A DNA stretch of 64,000 nt from JAAYUK01 sp964392915 (GTDB lineage: Bacteria; Nitrospirota; Thermodesulfovibrionia; Thermodesulfovibrionales; Dissulfurispiraceae), in NCBI GenBank assembly GCA_964392915.1, contig CAYMRS010000005.1, positions 23,879 to 87,878 on the forward strand, in the 5' to 3' direction. This document shows, piece after piece, positions 50,012 through 58,905 of this stretch. Each line of letters opens with the position of its first letter. The first letter of the stretch is position 1. The position numbers were made by a program, and so were the translations under genes. Below the pieces are notes generated by a model. The model saw only the letters and a program-made list of their open reading frames with translations. It had not been told where the DNA came from and made no database searches.

Positions 50012-50794
50012 CTACATCTCAAGATACGAATGCGCATACAATGTCTTTCCCTGAATGACATCCAGCGTCTTCACCGTATCAGCAACCTCATGCGGGTCTG
50101 CGATGGCGGCTGACAGTCCCTCGTGCATCAGCAGGGTGAAGAAATGCCGATTCAGTATCGGCCTGATCTGTTTCGGACAGCCGTTTGAGATATTGCTGAT
50201 CCCGACGACCGTCTTCATGGTCGGCTCATTCAGTTCCTGAAACATCTTCACCGCATGCAGCACATGGCGGGCATGGTCCTGTGAAGTGGCGATCTGGAGA
50301 ACGAGGGGGTCGAGATACAGATTCTCAAGCGGCACGCCAAACTCCATCGCGCGTGCCATAATCTCGGCGGCAATCGCGCAGCGCTCCTCGGCATCAGCCG
50401 GCAGTCCGCCTTTGCCGACCGTCAGTCCGATGACGAGCGCGTCATGCTTCGCGGCAAGTTCGAGCATGGGAAACCGATCCGGATCGTTGGACGTCGAATT
50501 AATCATCGGGCGACCCCAGGTATTGTTATGCACTTTCAACCCGGCCTCGATTGCAGCGGCATTCGTCGTATCAAGACAAATCGGCAAGGGCACAGCCTCC
50601 TGAATTGAGGTCACCATCCACTCCATCAGTGATTCGCCCCCCTCGTCGGCAGGTCCGATATTCGCATCTATCATCCCCGCGCCCGCCTTCCACTGACTGA
50701 CGGCAATATCCTGTATGGGTCCCTTGTCGCGATGCTGAATCGCTTCACGGACACGTTTTGCGATAATGCTCAGTTTTTCCCCGATTATCAGCAC
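50012..50794 (-). CDS. acsE: methyltetrahydrofolate:corrinoid protein methyltransferase
   Basis: Moves the methyl group from methyl-tetrahydrofolate to the corrinoid protein; links the methyl branch to acetyl-CoA synthase. 260 residues, pterin-binding TIM barrel. Seen: GAGMIDANIGPADEGG (pterin site Asp and Asn), PICLDTTNAAAIEAGL, PMINSTSNDPDRFPML and VVGISNISNGCP. It starts at GTG with GAGGAG seven bases upstream. First gene of acsE-acsD-acsC-acsB-(murI). Confidence 0.95.
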   Translation of the reverse strand: MLIIGEKLSIIAKRVREAIQHRDKGPIQDIAVSQWKAGAGMIDANIGPADEGGESLMEWMVTSIQEAVPLPICLDTTNAAAIEAGLKVHNNTWGRPMINSTSNDPDRFPMLELAAKHDALVIGLTVGKGGLPADAEERCAIAAEIMARAMEFGVPLENLYLDPLVLQIATSQDHARHVLHAVKMFQELNEPTMKTVVGISNISNGCPKQIRPILNRHFFTLLMHEGLSAAIADPHEVADTVKTLDVIQGKTLYAHSYLEM

Positions 50795-50994
50795 GATTCT
50801 CTCCTCACAGACATGGTAAAAGCTTGAAAATACAGCGGAAAATGTCTTGACAGTTTATCAGAAACCGGCGTGTCGAGTAAAGAAAACGCTAAGCCTCCTT
50901 CCCGGGCAATCGGCAGGCGAACAGGAATATTTGTCTTTTCCCGGGAGCATGGGTAAAATATCCGGAGAGCCGTTTTCCAGCGGCACGCCGATTC

Positions 50995-51783
50995 ATGAAA
51001 AAATTCTCGTTTACCGACCCCTTATATATGGCATTTTATGCCAAAGAGCTCTACCGCGACGCCGTTCAATTCTGGCGCGGCGCAGGTTTGCTGTATCTGC
51101 TCTCTCTGGTCACTCTCTGCACCATTCCCGGGATGGTGAAGCTTCACTCCCAAATCAATGCATTCGTCGCCAACGAAGCTCCGGCATATGTAAAGCAGTT
51201 GCCGGTCATTACGATTGCTCAGGGAAAGCTTTCCGTTCCTGAAAACAGACCCTATATCGTTCAGGATTCGGCGACTGGTGAGCAAGTGCTCATTATCGAC
51301 ACATCCGGGCAGTTTCAGACGCTGGATCAGGCCAGGACCAAAGTGCTGGTGACGCAAAGTCATATTGTCATTCAGACCGGAGCCGAACCGGTTAACATCC
51401 CGCTCTCCCAGCTTGAAAACGCCACGTTTGACAACCGGGATATACATGTGCTGCTGGACGCCGCTGCGGAATGGTTTGCGATCTTCTTCTATCCGGTAGC
51501 CCTCGCCATGAATTACGCTTACCGGTTGCTTCAGGTGCTTCTGTATCTATTCGTTGCGATAGCGTACGCCAGGATGCTGAAAATCGCCCTCCCTTTTGGC
51601 GCCGCCATGCGCCTGACAACAGTTGCGTTAACGCCGATGATTATCGCACACACTCTGCTCACCTTTTTTGACCAGCGGATGCCTTTTTCATGGGGGATAA
51701 CATTCGGCCTCGCAATCGGATACATCTTTTTCGGCGTGCGGGCGCTGGCCGAACCGACCGCTTCAAAGGAGAAAGCGGATTAG
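50995..51783 (+). CDS. DUF1189-family membrane protein
   Basis: 262 residues, with helices near 30-48, 160-180, 185-205, 210-225 and 232-250. A periplasmic loop of about 110 residues (INAFVANEAPAYVKQLPVITIAQGKLSVP) separates the first two. This layout and the loop sequence match DUF1189. The function is unknown. No Shine-Dalgarno is visible. It is the only plus-strand gene between the acs operon and the window's right end, apart from mobile-element remnants. Confidence 0.8.
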   Translation: MKKFSFTDPLYMAFYAKELYRDAVQFWRGAGLLYLLSLVTLCTIPGMVKLHSQINAFVANEAPAYVKQLPVITIAQGKLSVPENRPYIVQDSATGEQVLIIDTSGQFQTLDQARTKVLVTQSHIVIQTGAEPVNIPLSQLENATFDNRDIHVLLDAAAEWFAIFFYPVALAMNYAYRLLQVLLYLFVAIAYARMLKIALPFGAAMRLTTVALTPMIIAHTLLTFFDQRMPFSWGITFGLAIGYIFFGVRALAEPTASKEKAD

Positions 51784-51951
51784 TCCGTTCTGACACCAGC
51801 TCCGACTGACCTCCCCTGCTTCTTGCCGGTCCGACGACACTTTGCCCGCTTGGTTTACTCTGCGATGTAGTTCAGATTCAGGCGCGTCCGGTACATCGAA
51901 TGGTTAAGCCTTCTTTCTTTCGCTGTGAAGAGGGGCACGCACCTTTGCGGC

Positions 51952-54249
51952 CTATTCTCTGCCCAATGCCCGGCGCACCTTGACGGCAAGATCTTGCATG
52001 GAAAAGGGCTTCTGAAGAAATTGAACGCCATCGTCAAGCACGCCGCAGCGGGCGATCGCGTCGGCAGTGTACCCGGACATAAACAGAACCTTCATTTCTG
52101 AGTTTAGCGCCATCAGATGACCGGCGAGATCCCGGCCGTTCATTTCCGGCATGACCACGTCGGTGATGAGCAGGTGAATCCCGCTGGCGCACGCCCCGGC
52201 CAGCCGCAGGGCTTCGCTTGGTTTGGCCGCCGCCAGCACTTTATACCCTATTGCTTCCAGCATCTTTGTGGTTACTTCCAGGATAGCGGCCTCATCCTCC
52301 ACGATCAGGACGGTTTCGCCGCTGCCTAATGGGATTTGCACGGGGCTTTCCTGCTGCACCTGCGCGGTTTCGCCCGAGTGGCGGGGGAAATATATCTTGA
52401 AAGTGGTGCCTTGCCCCGGCTCGCTGTAGACATTGATGAAGCCGTTGTTCTGCTTCACGATGCCATAAACCGTGGCCAGTCCCAACCCTGTGCCCTTGCC
52501 CACGTCCTTGGTGGTGAAAAAAGGTTCAAAGATGTTGCCGAGTGTTTCTTTGTCCATACCGTAGCCGTTATCGCTGACCGCCAGCAGGACGAAGTCGCCG
52601 GAGACAAAACCTGCATGCCCGGCGCAATAGGCTTCGTCAAAGGTTGTCTTTGCCGATTCAATGGTGATCTTGCCCACACCCGCTATGGAGTCCCGGGCGT
52701 TGAGGCACAGATTGGCCAGAATCTGATCGACTTGCGACGGATCCATTTTGACCGGATATAGGCTGGTTTCCGGCAGCCAGGCCAGGTCAATGTCCTCGCC
52801 GATGAGCCGCCGGAGCATCTTGAGCATCCTCTCGACCGTCTCGTTCAGGTCGAGCACCCGGGGAGTGACGGTCTGCCTGCGGGCAAATGCCAGTAATTGC
52901 CGGGTGATGTCAGCGGAACGTTGGGCGGCGTTGAAGATTTCCTGAAGATGTTTATGAAGCGGATTGTCCGGATGCACCTGGGACTTGGCCAGTTCCGCAT
53001 AGCTGAAAATTATGCTGAGCATGTTATTGATATCGTGCGCCACGCCGCCTGCCAGCCGGCCCACCGACTCCATTTTCTGTGCCTGCCGGAGCTGCGCCTC
53101 CAGCCGCAGATGCTCGGTAATGTCCCGCTTGACGGCCACATAACTTACAATCGTGCCCGCCTCGTCCCGCACCGGGGAAATCGTGGCCGCCTCATTGTAG
53201 AGCGTCCCATCCTTGCGTTTGTTGACGATGCTGCCTTGCCACGTCTTGCCCGAAGTGATGGTAGCCCAGAGGTTCTCATAAAACACCCTGTCATGTTCGC
53301 CGCTTTTCAGGATGCGCGGGTTTTCCCCGATAACCTCTTCCGCGGCATACCCGGTAATGCGCGCAAAGGCGGGGTTGACATACCGGATACAGCTATCGGT
53401 GTCAGCAATCAAAACTGCCTCGCCAGCCTGCTCTATAGCTGTCATCAGCCGCTCGCGCTCGGCTTCCGCCATTTTCCGTTTGGTAATGTCTGTATACATA
53501 GCGCGCGTGCCGATAACATTGCCATCAATATCGGTTTCGGGCAGCGCCCTGAGCAATGTCTCGACAACGCGGCCGTCACGGGCCAGAAGCTGGCGTTCTT
53601 CGTCACCAAAAAAACCTTCCAATGCCCGCCGGTAGCCGCTTTTCAGCAATGCGGCGCGCGAACGGGGCGTGTAGAAATCAGCTAAAAGCCGGCCGATAAC
53701 CTCGTCACGCGCATACCCCAAAGTGTCTAAGAACGATCGGTTGCAGTCGGTAATAACAGGAACGTCTTGTTGATTCCGCGTGATAACATACATCATCGGC
53801 GCTTCTTCAAACAGGCCGCGATACCGCTGCTCGGCCCATCTGATTGTTTCCTCCGCCCTCTTGCGCTCGGTGATGTCAAAGGTGATCCCGAGAATATGGC
53901 CCCCGGAAAGCATCCGGGCGTGGGTTTCCACGGGTACCAGACTGCCGTCCTTCCGGAGAAGCAGGTACTCTTTTATCACATACTTGCCCAGAGCAAGCTC
54001 TTCAAAGGGGATGGGATCACGGGCAAGGTTCTCCGGCGAGATCAGATTGGCGATGTTCATGCCAAGGAGATCCCCGCGGGGATATCCCGTCAACTCTATC
54101 GCGCAGGCGTTGACGGCCATAAGGCGGCCTTGCTGATCTGCAATGTACAGGGAGTCAGGGGATTCCTCAAAAAGAACTCGATGGAGTTTTTCGGGGTTGG
54201 AGAAATCACTGGATGACCCTTGTCCACTCTGATCCATAATGTCACTCAT
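51952..54249 (-). CDS. triple-PAS hybrid histidine kinase with receiver domain
   Basis: 765 residues from the ATG at 54249. Three PAS domains (about 20-130, 140-260, 270-385; motifs SPDSLYIADQQGRLMAVNACA, YARDEVIGRL, ITGYAAEEVIGENPRILKSG) lead to HisKA with the phospho-His in GGVAHDINNMLSIIF, HATPase (NLCLNARDSI, DNGYGMD, GTGLGLATVYG) and a receiver with phospho-Asp in LLITDVVMPEMNGRD. No membrane helices, so a soluble sensor. A 13-bp tandem duplication at the start has displaced the ATG from its ribosome site. Confidence 0.92.
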   Translation of the reverse strand: MSDIMDQSGQGSSSDFSNPEKLHRVLFEESPDSLYIADQQGRLMAVNACAIELTGYPRGDLLGMNIANLISPENLARDPIPFEELALGKYVIKEYLLLRKDGSLVPVETHARMLSGGHILGITFDITERKRAEETIRWAEQRYRGLFEEAPMMYVITRNQQDVPVITDCNRSFLDTLGYARDEVIGRLLADFYTPRSRAALLKSGYRRALEGFFGDEERQLLARDGRVVETLLRALPETDIDGNVIGTRAMYTDITKRKMAEAERERLMTAIEQAGEAVLIADTDSCIRYVNPAFARITGYAAEEVIGENPRILKSGEHDRVFYENLWATITSGKTWQGSIVNKRKDGTLYNEAATISPVRDEAGTIVSYVAVKRDITEHLRLEAQLRQAQKMESVGRLAGGVAHDINNMLSIIFSYAELAKSQVHPDNPLHKHLQEIFNAAQRSADITRQLLAFARRQTVTPRVLDLNETVERMLKMLRRLIGEDIDLAWLPETSLYPVKMDPSQVDQILANLCLNARDSIAGVGKITIESAKTTFDEAYCAGHAGFVSGDFVLLAVSDNGYGMDKETLGNIFEPFFTTKDVGKGTGLGLATVYGIVKQNNGFINVYSEPGQGTTFKIYFPRHSGETAQVQQESPVQIPLGSGETVLIVEDEAAILEVTTKMLEAIGYKVLAAAKPSEALRLAGACASGIHLLITDVVMPEMNGRDLAGHLMALNSEMKVLFMSGYTADAIARCGVLDDGVQFLQKPFSMQDLAVKVRRALGRE

Positions 54250-54262
54250 TAATGTCACTCAT
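54237..54262. repeat. 13-bp tandem duplication at the hybrid kinase start
   Basis: TAATGTCACTCAT occurs twice in a row (54237-54249, 54250-54262). On the minus strand each copy carries ATGAGTGACATTA. The outer ATG (54262), next to GGAGG, now opens a 6-codon frame MSDINE ending at a TGA that overlaps the true gene start. Confidence 0.85.
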
Positions 54263-54349
54263 TGCGGGCCTCCCCGGGTCCAAGATAAATATACGTGCCG
54301 TACTGAACCGACACCACCGAGAGCGCGGTGTCCGGATTGGCAGCGGCTG

Positions 54350-55117
54350 TTACGGAATCGGGAGCTTGCTCAGTATCGTAGCGAATGCGACTCGGGCAGG
54401 GCTGTCTCCCCCAATCTGAACAACCGGGTTTCCGTGAAGGTCGGCGTTTACAATAGCCAGGTCATGAGGCACGCATCCGGCCACATCCAGCCCGAGTGAA
54501 GCGGCAAACGGCAGGAGCATTGCCTCATCATCAGGGGCGGCGCGGTTTATGACCAGCACCGCGCGTTCGATCCTGATTTTCAGTTCCTCAATCAGGTCAA
54601 AGACTCTCCGTGCGGTGCGTATGCCTTTCATGGTTGGGTCGCTTACGATAATAAGCAGGTTTATTGCGCGCGATGTATGGCGGCTCAGGTGCTCGAGCCC
54701 TGCCTCGTTGTCCAGCACAAGATACCGGTACGCGTCGCCCAGCCTGTCGGTGTATTTCCGGATGATATTGTTTGCGGCGCAGTAACAGCCGGGACCTTCG
54801 GGACGCCCCATCACCAGAAGATCGAACCCTTTTGACTCCGAAACACATCGCTGAATCTGATAATCGAGCAGCTCTTCCGTGGTCATTCCGCCCGGACGTT
54901 CCCCGCCGCTCCTTACCTTTTCAAGCGATTCTTCCCGGATACTGCCAACAGTTGCATGCACAGCAACGCCGAGCGCCTCATTGAGACAGGCATTCGGGTC
55001 CGCATCAACAGCCAGCACGGGTCCGCCTTGCCGCGCAACGAGATGCTGAATAGTCAGCGACGCGAGGCTGGTCTTCCCGACGCCACCCTTGCCGGCAAAT
55101 GCAATTACATACGCCAT
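54350..55117 (-). CDS. cooC: CooC/AcsF-type nickel-insertion ATPase
   Basis: MinD-family ATPase that matures the nickel sites of CODH or acetyl-CoA synthase. 255 residues. Deviant Walker A GKGGVGKTS at 9-17 and Walker A' VLAVDADPNACLNEALG. The Cys-x-Cys pair in GRPEGPGCYCAANN (about 114 and 116) binds the metal at the dimer interface. The nearby acs operon (4 kb) is the likely client, though a CODH elsewhere is possible. It follows the phosphatase gene by 9 bp. Confidence 0.9.
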   Translation of the reverse strand: MAYVIAFAGKGGVGKTSLASLTIQHLVARQGGPVLAVDADPNACLNEALGVAVHATVGSIREESLEKVRSGGERPGGMTTEELLDYQIQRCVSESKGFDLLVMGRPEGPGCYCAANNIIRKYTDRLGDAYRYLVLDNEAGLEHLSRHTSRAINLLIIVSDPTMKGIRTARRVFDLIEELKIRIERAVLVINRAAPDDEAMLLPFAASLGLDVAGCVPHDLAIVNADLHGNPVVQIGGDSPARVAFATILSKLPIP

Positions 55118-55126
55118 GCATAACTC

Positions 55127-55789
55127 CTACGCCGCACTGTCTGCCCCCCACTGTGCCAATATTTCCGGCAATTGCGTCATCGAATCTATCAGCGCGTCGG
55201 CATCACGCAGCAGCTCAGCCGAACGATAGCCGTATGTAACGGCAACCGTTTTGATGCCCGCGCTGCGTCCCGCCTCGATGTCATAGGGGCTGTCGCCGAC
55301 AATCACGGCATCCGCCGGACGAAGTCCGAGCCTGTCGAGAACATAAAAAATCGGCACGGGTGACGGCTTCTTTGCCGGGGCGGTCTCGCTGCCGACGACC
55401 AGGTCAAAATGCGGGGCCAGCCCAAGCATCTCAAGAGAACGCCGGGAAAGATCTTCACGTTTGTTCGATACAATCGCCTTCCGGTAACCGGAAAGCATTG
55501 CGAGCGTTTCGTGAACTCCGGCATACACTGACGTCAGTTCGACAAGATGCACAGAATAATAAGCAAGGAATCGCTCGACCAGTGTTTCCGTGGCGACCAG
55601 CAGCGACTCAATCTCGATGACCTTCTCCATGAGGCGCGTGATACCCTCGCCCACAAGTTCGCGCGTCAGTTCGACAGAAACAGGCCGGGCTCCATACGGT
55701 TCGATCGCGATGTTAATGGCGGTTCTGATGTCGGGGCTTGAATCAACAAGCGTTCCGTCAAGATCGAAAATAACGAGTTTGATTGACAT
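55127..55789 (-). CDS. HAD-family phosphatase, phosphoglycolate phosphatase-like
   Basis: 220 residues from the ATG at 55789. HAD motifs: I, VIFDLDGTLVDSSPD; II, AIVSNKRED; III, Lys in PAKKPSPVPIF; IV, VIVGDSPYDIEAGRSAG. The cap and length resemble Gph/PpaX; the substrate is unproven. A leaderless promoter is predicted directly upstream. It is the first gene of a two-gene unit with cooC. Confidence 0.85.
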   Translation of the reverse strand: MSIKLVIFDLDGTLVDSSPDIRTAINIAIEPYGARPVSVELTRELVGEGITRLMEKVIEIESLLVATETLVERFLAYYSVHLVELTSVYAGVHETLAMLSGYRKAIVSNKREDLSRRSLEMLGLAPHFDLVVGSETAPAKKPSPVPIFYVLDRLGLRPADAVIVGDSPYDIEAGRSAGIKTVAVTYGYRSAELLRDADALIDSMTQLPEILAQWGADSAA

Positions 55790-55796
55790 GCTTTTT

Positions 55797-55826
55797 ACTC
55801 TATCGGAACATTTCCGCACATGTCAA
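55797..55826 (-). promoter_or_regulatory. promoter of the HAD phosphatase-cooC unit (leaderless)
   Basis: Minus strand: perfect TTGACA (55826-55821), 18-bp spacer, TAGAGT (55802-55797), then 7 nt to the ATG. There is no ribosome site, so translation probably starts at the mRNA 5' end. Confidence 0.7.
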
Positions 55827-55887
55827 AGTAAGGCGCGGCGTGTTCGCCGCGCTGCCCGCGATGTTCTTCTGCCTGTTCAGAAGCAGC

Positions 55888-57459
55888 CTACTTTTTAAAC
55901 AGCTTCCTGAGCCCCTCCCCGATGCCCTGCTTTCCGGCACCAACTACCGCTTCGCCGATTCCGGCGACGTCCACCCCGAGCTTCCCCGCAAGTCCGGCGG
56001 CAAGACGCTTCATCAGCCCCTCCCGGACAGAAAACTTCGGATCGTCAAGGTTGCCTTCCAGCCTGATGTCGAGCGCGATTTCATTATTCCCTGTTTTCAA
56101 CGCATTCAGAACCAAATCCCTCGGAACACCGATGAAGGTTTCCTTCACTCCGCCTCCGGAGGCAAAAGAGAGGTCTTTCAGCACGACTTTCCCGGGCGCG
56201 TCAATCATGCGCGATTTAATCGCAAGGTTCATATCAAGATTCATGGTACCTCGCGTAATATCGGCATCCCTCTTTTTCTGAAAGTACGGCTTGAACTGGG
56301 TCACATCGAGGTTCCTGACTGTCACCGTCGCATTGGTATCCTTGCTCTGAAGCGCTGTCACTCCCTTTGACGCGACTGTGCCGTTGCGGATTTGCGACGA
56401 AAACACGAAATTAAAAGCTGAGGTGCCGGCCGGGCTTGAAACATCATCCATCTGCAAAGCAACCGCTTCAAGCCGCGTGAGATGAGGCGGCGAGGCGACC
56501 ATGCCGTTGTAGTAGTCGATAATTCCGTTGCTCACCTGAACCTTCTGAAAAAGCAGTGTCGTTTCATCAGCTTTTTCTTTTGCCGGAGCCGCCTTTTCCG
56601 ACCGTGACGGCGACGGCGCTTCAACGGAGGCAAAGGGGTTGACAAATTCTCCAGCGCGATCTCGTTCAATGCGAAGATAGGGGCGCGTGAGTCTGAATTC
56701 AGAGAAAACATACCGACCCGTCTTCGCCTTGTCTGAAGCTATTCGCGCCTGAACTGCTTCAACCTTTGCGGCGACGCCTGCGTCCTTGCTGTCCATCAGG
56801 ACAATCTGCCGCCCGTCGAACTGCAACTGAAGCGAGTTTGTCTTGAGGTTTACATCGCCGTTCACCTTCACGGTTCCGGCTATCAGGCTGCCTTCCATAG
56901 CTCCGGAAAAATCAACGCGCGACGAAGCATCGCGCAAAGGATACGCAAAATCATTGAGTTCAAGGTTCAGTTTTTTCAGGGCAATCGTATTCATTTCCGG
57001 TATTTTCCTGTCATCCTGCAACACGATCTCCCCGTCAAGAATGCGAATAGTCCCGAACGAAACCGCCGGCATGTCGGACGCCTTCTCTGCTTTCCCGCCC
57101 CCGGCCTGTGCAGCAGCAAACGGGTTGATATAGTCCCCATTCCTGTCGATCCGGACCTGCACGTAAGGCCTCTCAAGCGCAAGACTCGACAGCGCGTACC
57201 CCTGTTTGAGAAATCCGAGGAAGTCGGCCTTGATGGCAATGCGTTCCGCCCGGGCAATCAGAGTGCCGTCCTGCATAACCTTTACGCCGATGACATCGAC
57301 ACCGCCCCAACTGAGAGACAGCTCCTGTACGCTCACATTCTTTCCAAGCGCTGCCTCTATTTTCTCTTTGATGAGTTTATTGGAGTTCTTGACAAGGACA
57401 GCAGCGGCGGCTACGACAATGACAATAATGACCAGCCCCGCAATCAGCATCTTCTTCAT
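55888..57459 (-). CDS. AsmA-like periplasmic protein
   Basis: 523 residues with an N-terminal membrane helix (about 4-24) and a periplasmic AsmA/DUF748-type beta-rich body. Two similar segments recur: LSSLALERPYVQVRIDRNGDY and FRLTRPYLRIERDRAGEF, each followed by NPFA and a Ser/Lys-rich linker, a sign of internal duplication. The family is linked to lipid movement between the membranes; the exact role here is unknown. In line with the yihY and DUF748 genes on the same strand. Confidence 0.75.
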   Translation of the reverse strand: MKKMLIAGLVIIVIVVAAAAVLVKNSNKLIKEKIEAALGKNVSVQELSLSWGGVDVIGVKVMQDGTLIARAERIAIKADFLGFLKQGYALSSLALERPYVQVRIDRNGDYINPFAAAQAGGGKAEKASDMPAVSFGTIRILDGEIVLQDDRKIPEMNTIALKKLNLELNDFAYPLRDASSRVDFSGAMEGSLIAGTVKVNGDVNLKTNSLQLQFDGRQIVLMDSKDAGVAAKVEAVQARIASDKAKTGRYVFSEFRLTRPYLRIERDRAGEFVNPFASVEAPSPSRSEKAAPAKEKADETTLLFQKVQVSNGIIDYYNGMVASPPHLTRLEAVALQMDDVSSPAGTSAFNFVFSSQIRNGTVASKGVTALQSKDTNATVTVRNLDVTQFKPYFQKKRDADITRGTMNLDMNLAIKSRMIDAPGKVVLKDLSFASGGGVKETFIGVPRDLVLNALKTGNNEIALDIRLEGNLDDPKFSVREGLMKRLAAGLAGKLGVDVAGIGEAVVGAGKQGIGEGLRKLFKK

Positions 57460-57477
57460 GGCATCCTCCTGACTTCT

Positions 57478-58878
57478 TTACGAAAGCTTTCTCCCATTCC
57501 GCACCGTTTTTGGTTTTTTGTTGACTTCGCACACCCGGGCGTCCGGCGCCGCAAGCAGAGTTCTCACCGTGTCATTGCCGAGCGCATCGGCAATTCCGCC
57601 ATCAATCCGGCCGATGAGCCGCTCAATCTCCGGCATTGAGCAGACCTGCCGCCCGAAGAGATTGTCGCCGTGCATCTGATGCTCGACTGCAAGCAATACT
57701 TCCCGCACCGTGATCGTCGACACATCGCGCCCGGGCAGATATGTCGCGTCATTCGGAAGCTTAATCAGAAGCTTCTCATGTTCAAGCGCCTGCACAACCT
57801 CAAGAATCGGCGCTACCGGCAGCTTCATTTCCTTTACCAGCGCATTCAGCGACCAGCGGGGCTTGTCTGTCTGATAATGCAAGCCTACGTAATACATAAT
57901 CGCGAGCGCCAGCCGGTACTTGAAGCGCTCGCTGAATACCCCGTGGTCGGAGCGCATTCGCAGCATGGCGGGAAACTGGTGGTAAAAAGCAATCTTTACG
58001 CCGGTCAGCATGATAAGCCAGTTAAAGTAGAGCCAGATCATGAAGACAAGCAGAATCGCAAATCCGGAGTAGATTGCTGAATACTTGGCGGTCGATACGA
58101 TAAATTTTGTAAACGCCCAGCTCACAAACTGCCAGAGAATTCCTGCCACGGCGCCGCCGGCAAACGCCGATGCAAAGCGGACTTTGGTGTTCGGCAGAAG
58201 AAAATAAAACAGGGTGAACGATAACATGGTGAGCAGATAAGGAACAAGTTTCGTCAGATAGACAATCGCGGTTCCGAACGGCTCTATCTCTTTCATCGTC
58301 TGGATGATCGACGTGCTCATGACCGTCGTCGTAATGCCGAGCGCGGCCACCATCAGAATCGGACCTACCATAAGAACGCTCAGATAATCGCGGAACTTCC
58401 GGGCAAAGTCGCGTGTCTGGGTTATCTGCCAGTAGTGATTGAATGAACTTTCAATCTGCTGGATGGTAGTGATGACGGTGTACACAAGAAACGCGAGACC
58501 GACCGAGCCCAGCACCTTGACGTTGACGCGCTCTACATACTCAAAAATCGCGTCTCCTATTTCTTCTCCCTTGTCGCCTATCGGCTCCAGAAAGCTGTAT
58601 ATAGTCGGCGAAAGCATGTTGTGAACGCCAAGCCCCTTCAGTACCGCAAACGCGATTGCGAGCAGCGGCACGAAGGTAAGAAGCGTTGTGTAGACGAGAC
58701 TTGAAGCGCGCACAGGCAGTTCGCCGTTGCGGAATTCATCCTGCAGTTTGTAGCCGAGCCGCAGCACCGTCAGCCACATGCGCTTCGCGCGCTTCAGCCC
58801 GGCGGTGTCCAGCTCCCAAAGCGTACGGAAAAAAAAGTTTGTAAGGTCTGAAAATATGCTTTTCATGTCGCTGCTCAT
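57478..58878 (-). CDS. YihY/BrkB-family inner membrane protein
   Basis: 466 residues. Six or so membrane helices within the first 320 residues match the YihY (formerly called RNase BN) family, e.g. FRNGELPVRASSLVYTTLLTF, VTTIQQIESSFNHYWQIT and FAGGAVAGILWQFVSWAF. A cytoplasmic tail of about 145 residues (WSLNALVKEMKLPVAPILEV) looks like a winged helix. RNase activity was disproved for this family; envelope lipid handling is suspected. Start ambiguous between the ATG at 58878 and another 12 bases in. Confidence 0.85.
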   Translation of the reverse strand: MSSDMKSIFSDLTNFFFRTLWELDTAGLKRAKRMWLTVLRLGYKLQDEFRNGELPVRASSLVYTTLLTFVPLLAIAFAVLKGLGVHNMLSPTIYSFLEPIGDKGEEIGDAIFEYVERVNVKVLGSVGLAFLVYTVITTIQQIESSFNHYWQITQTRDFARKFRDYLSVLMVGPILMVAALGITTTVMSTSIIQTMKEIEPFGTAIVYLTKLVPYLLTMLSFTLFYFLLPNTKVRFASAFAGGAVAGILWQFVSWAFTKFIVSTAKYSAIYSGFAILLVFMIWLYFNWLIMLTGVKIAFYHQFPAMLRMRSDHGVFSERFKYRLALAIMYYVGLHYQTDKPRWSLNALVKEMKLPVAPILEVVQALEHEKLLIKLPNDATYLPGRDVSTITVREVLLAVEHQMHGDNLFGRQVCSMPEIERLIGRIDGGIADALGNDTVRTLLAAPDARVCEVNKKPKTVRNGRKLS

Positions 58879-58905
58879 TCTCCTGGGAAAGCAGAGTAAA
58901 AGACA

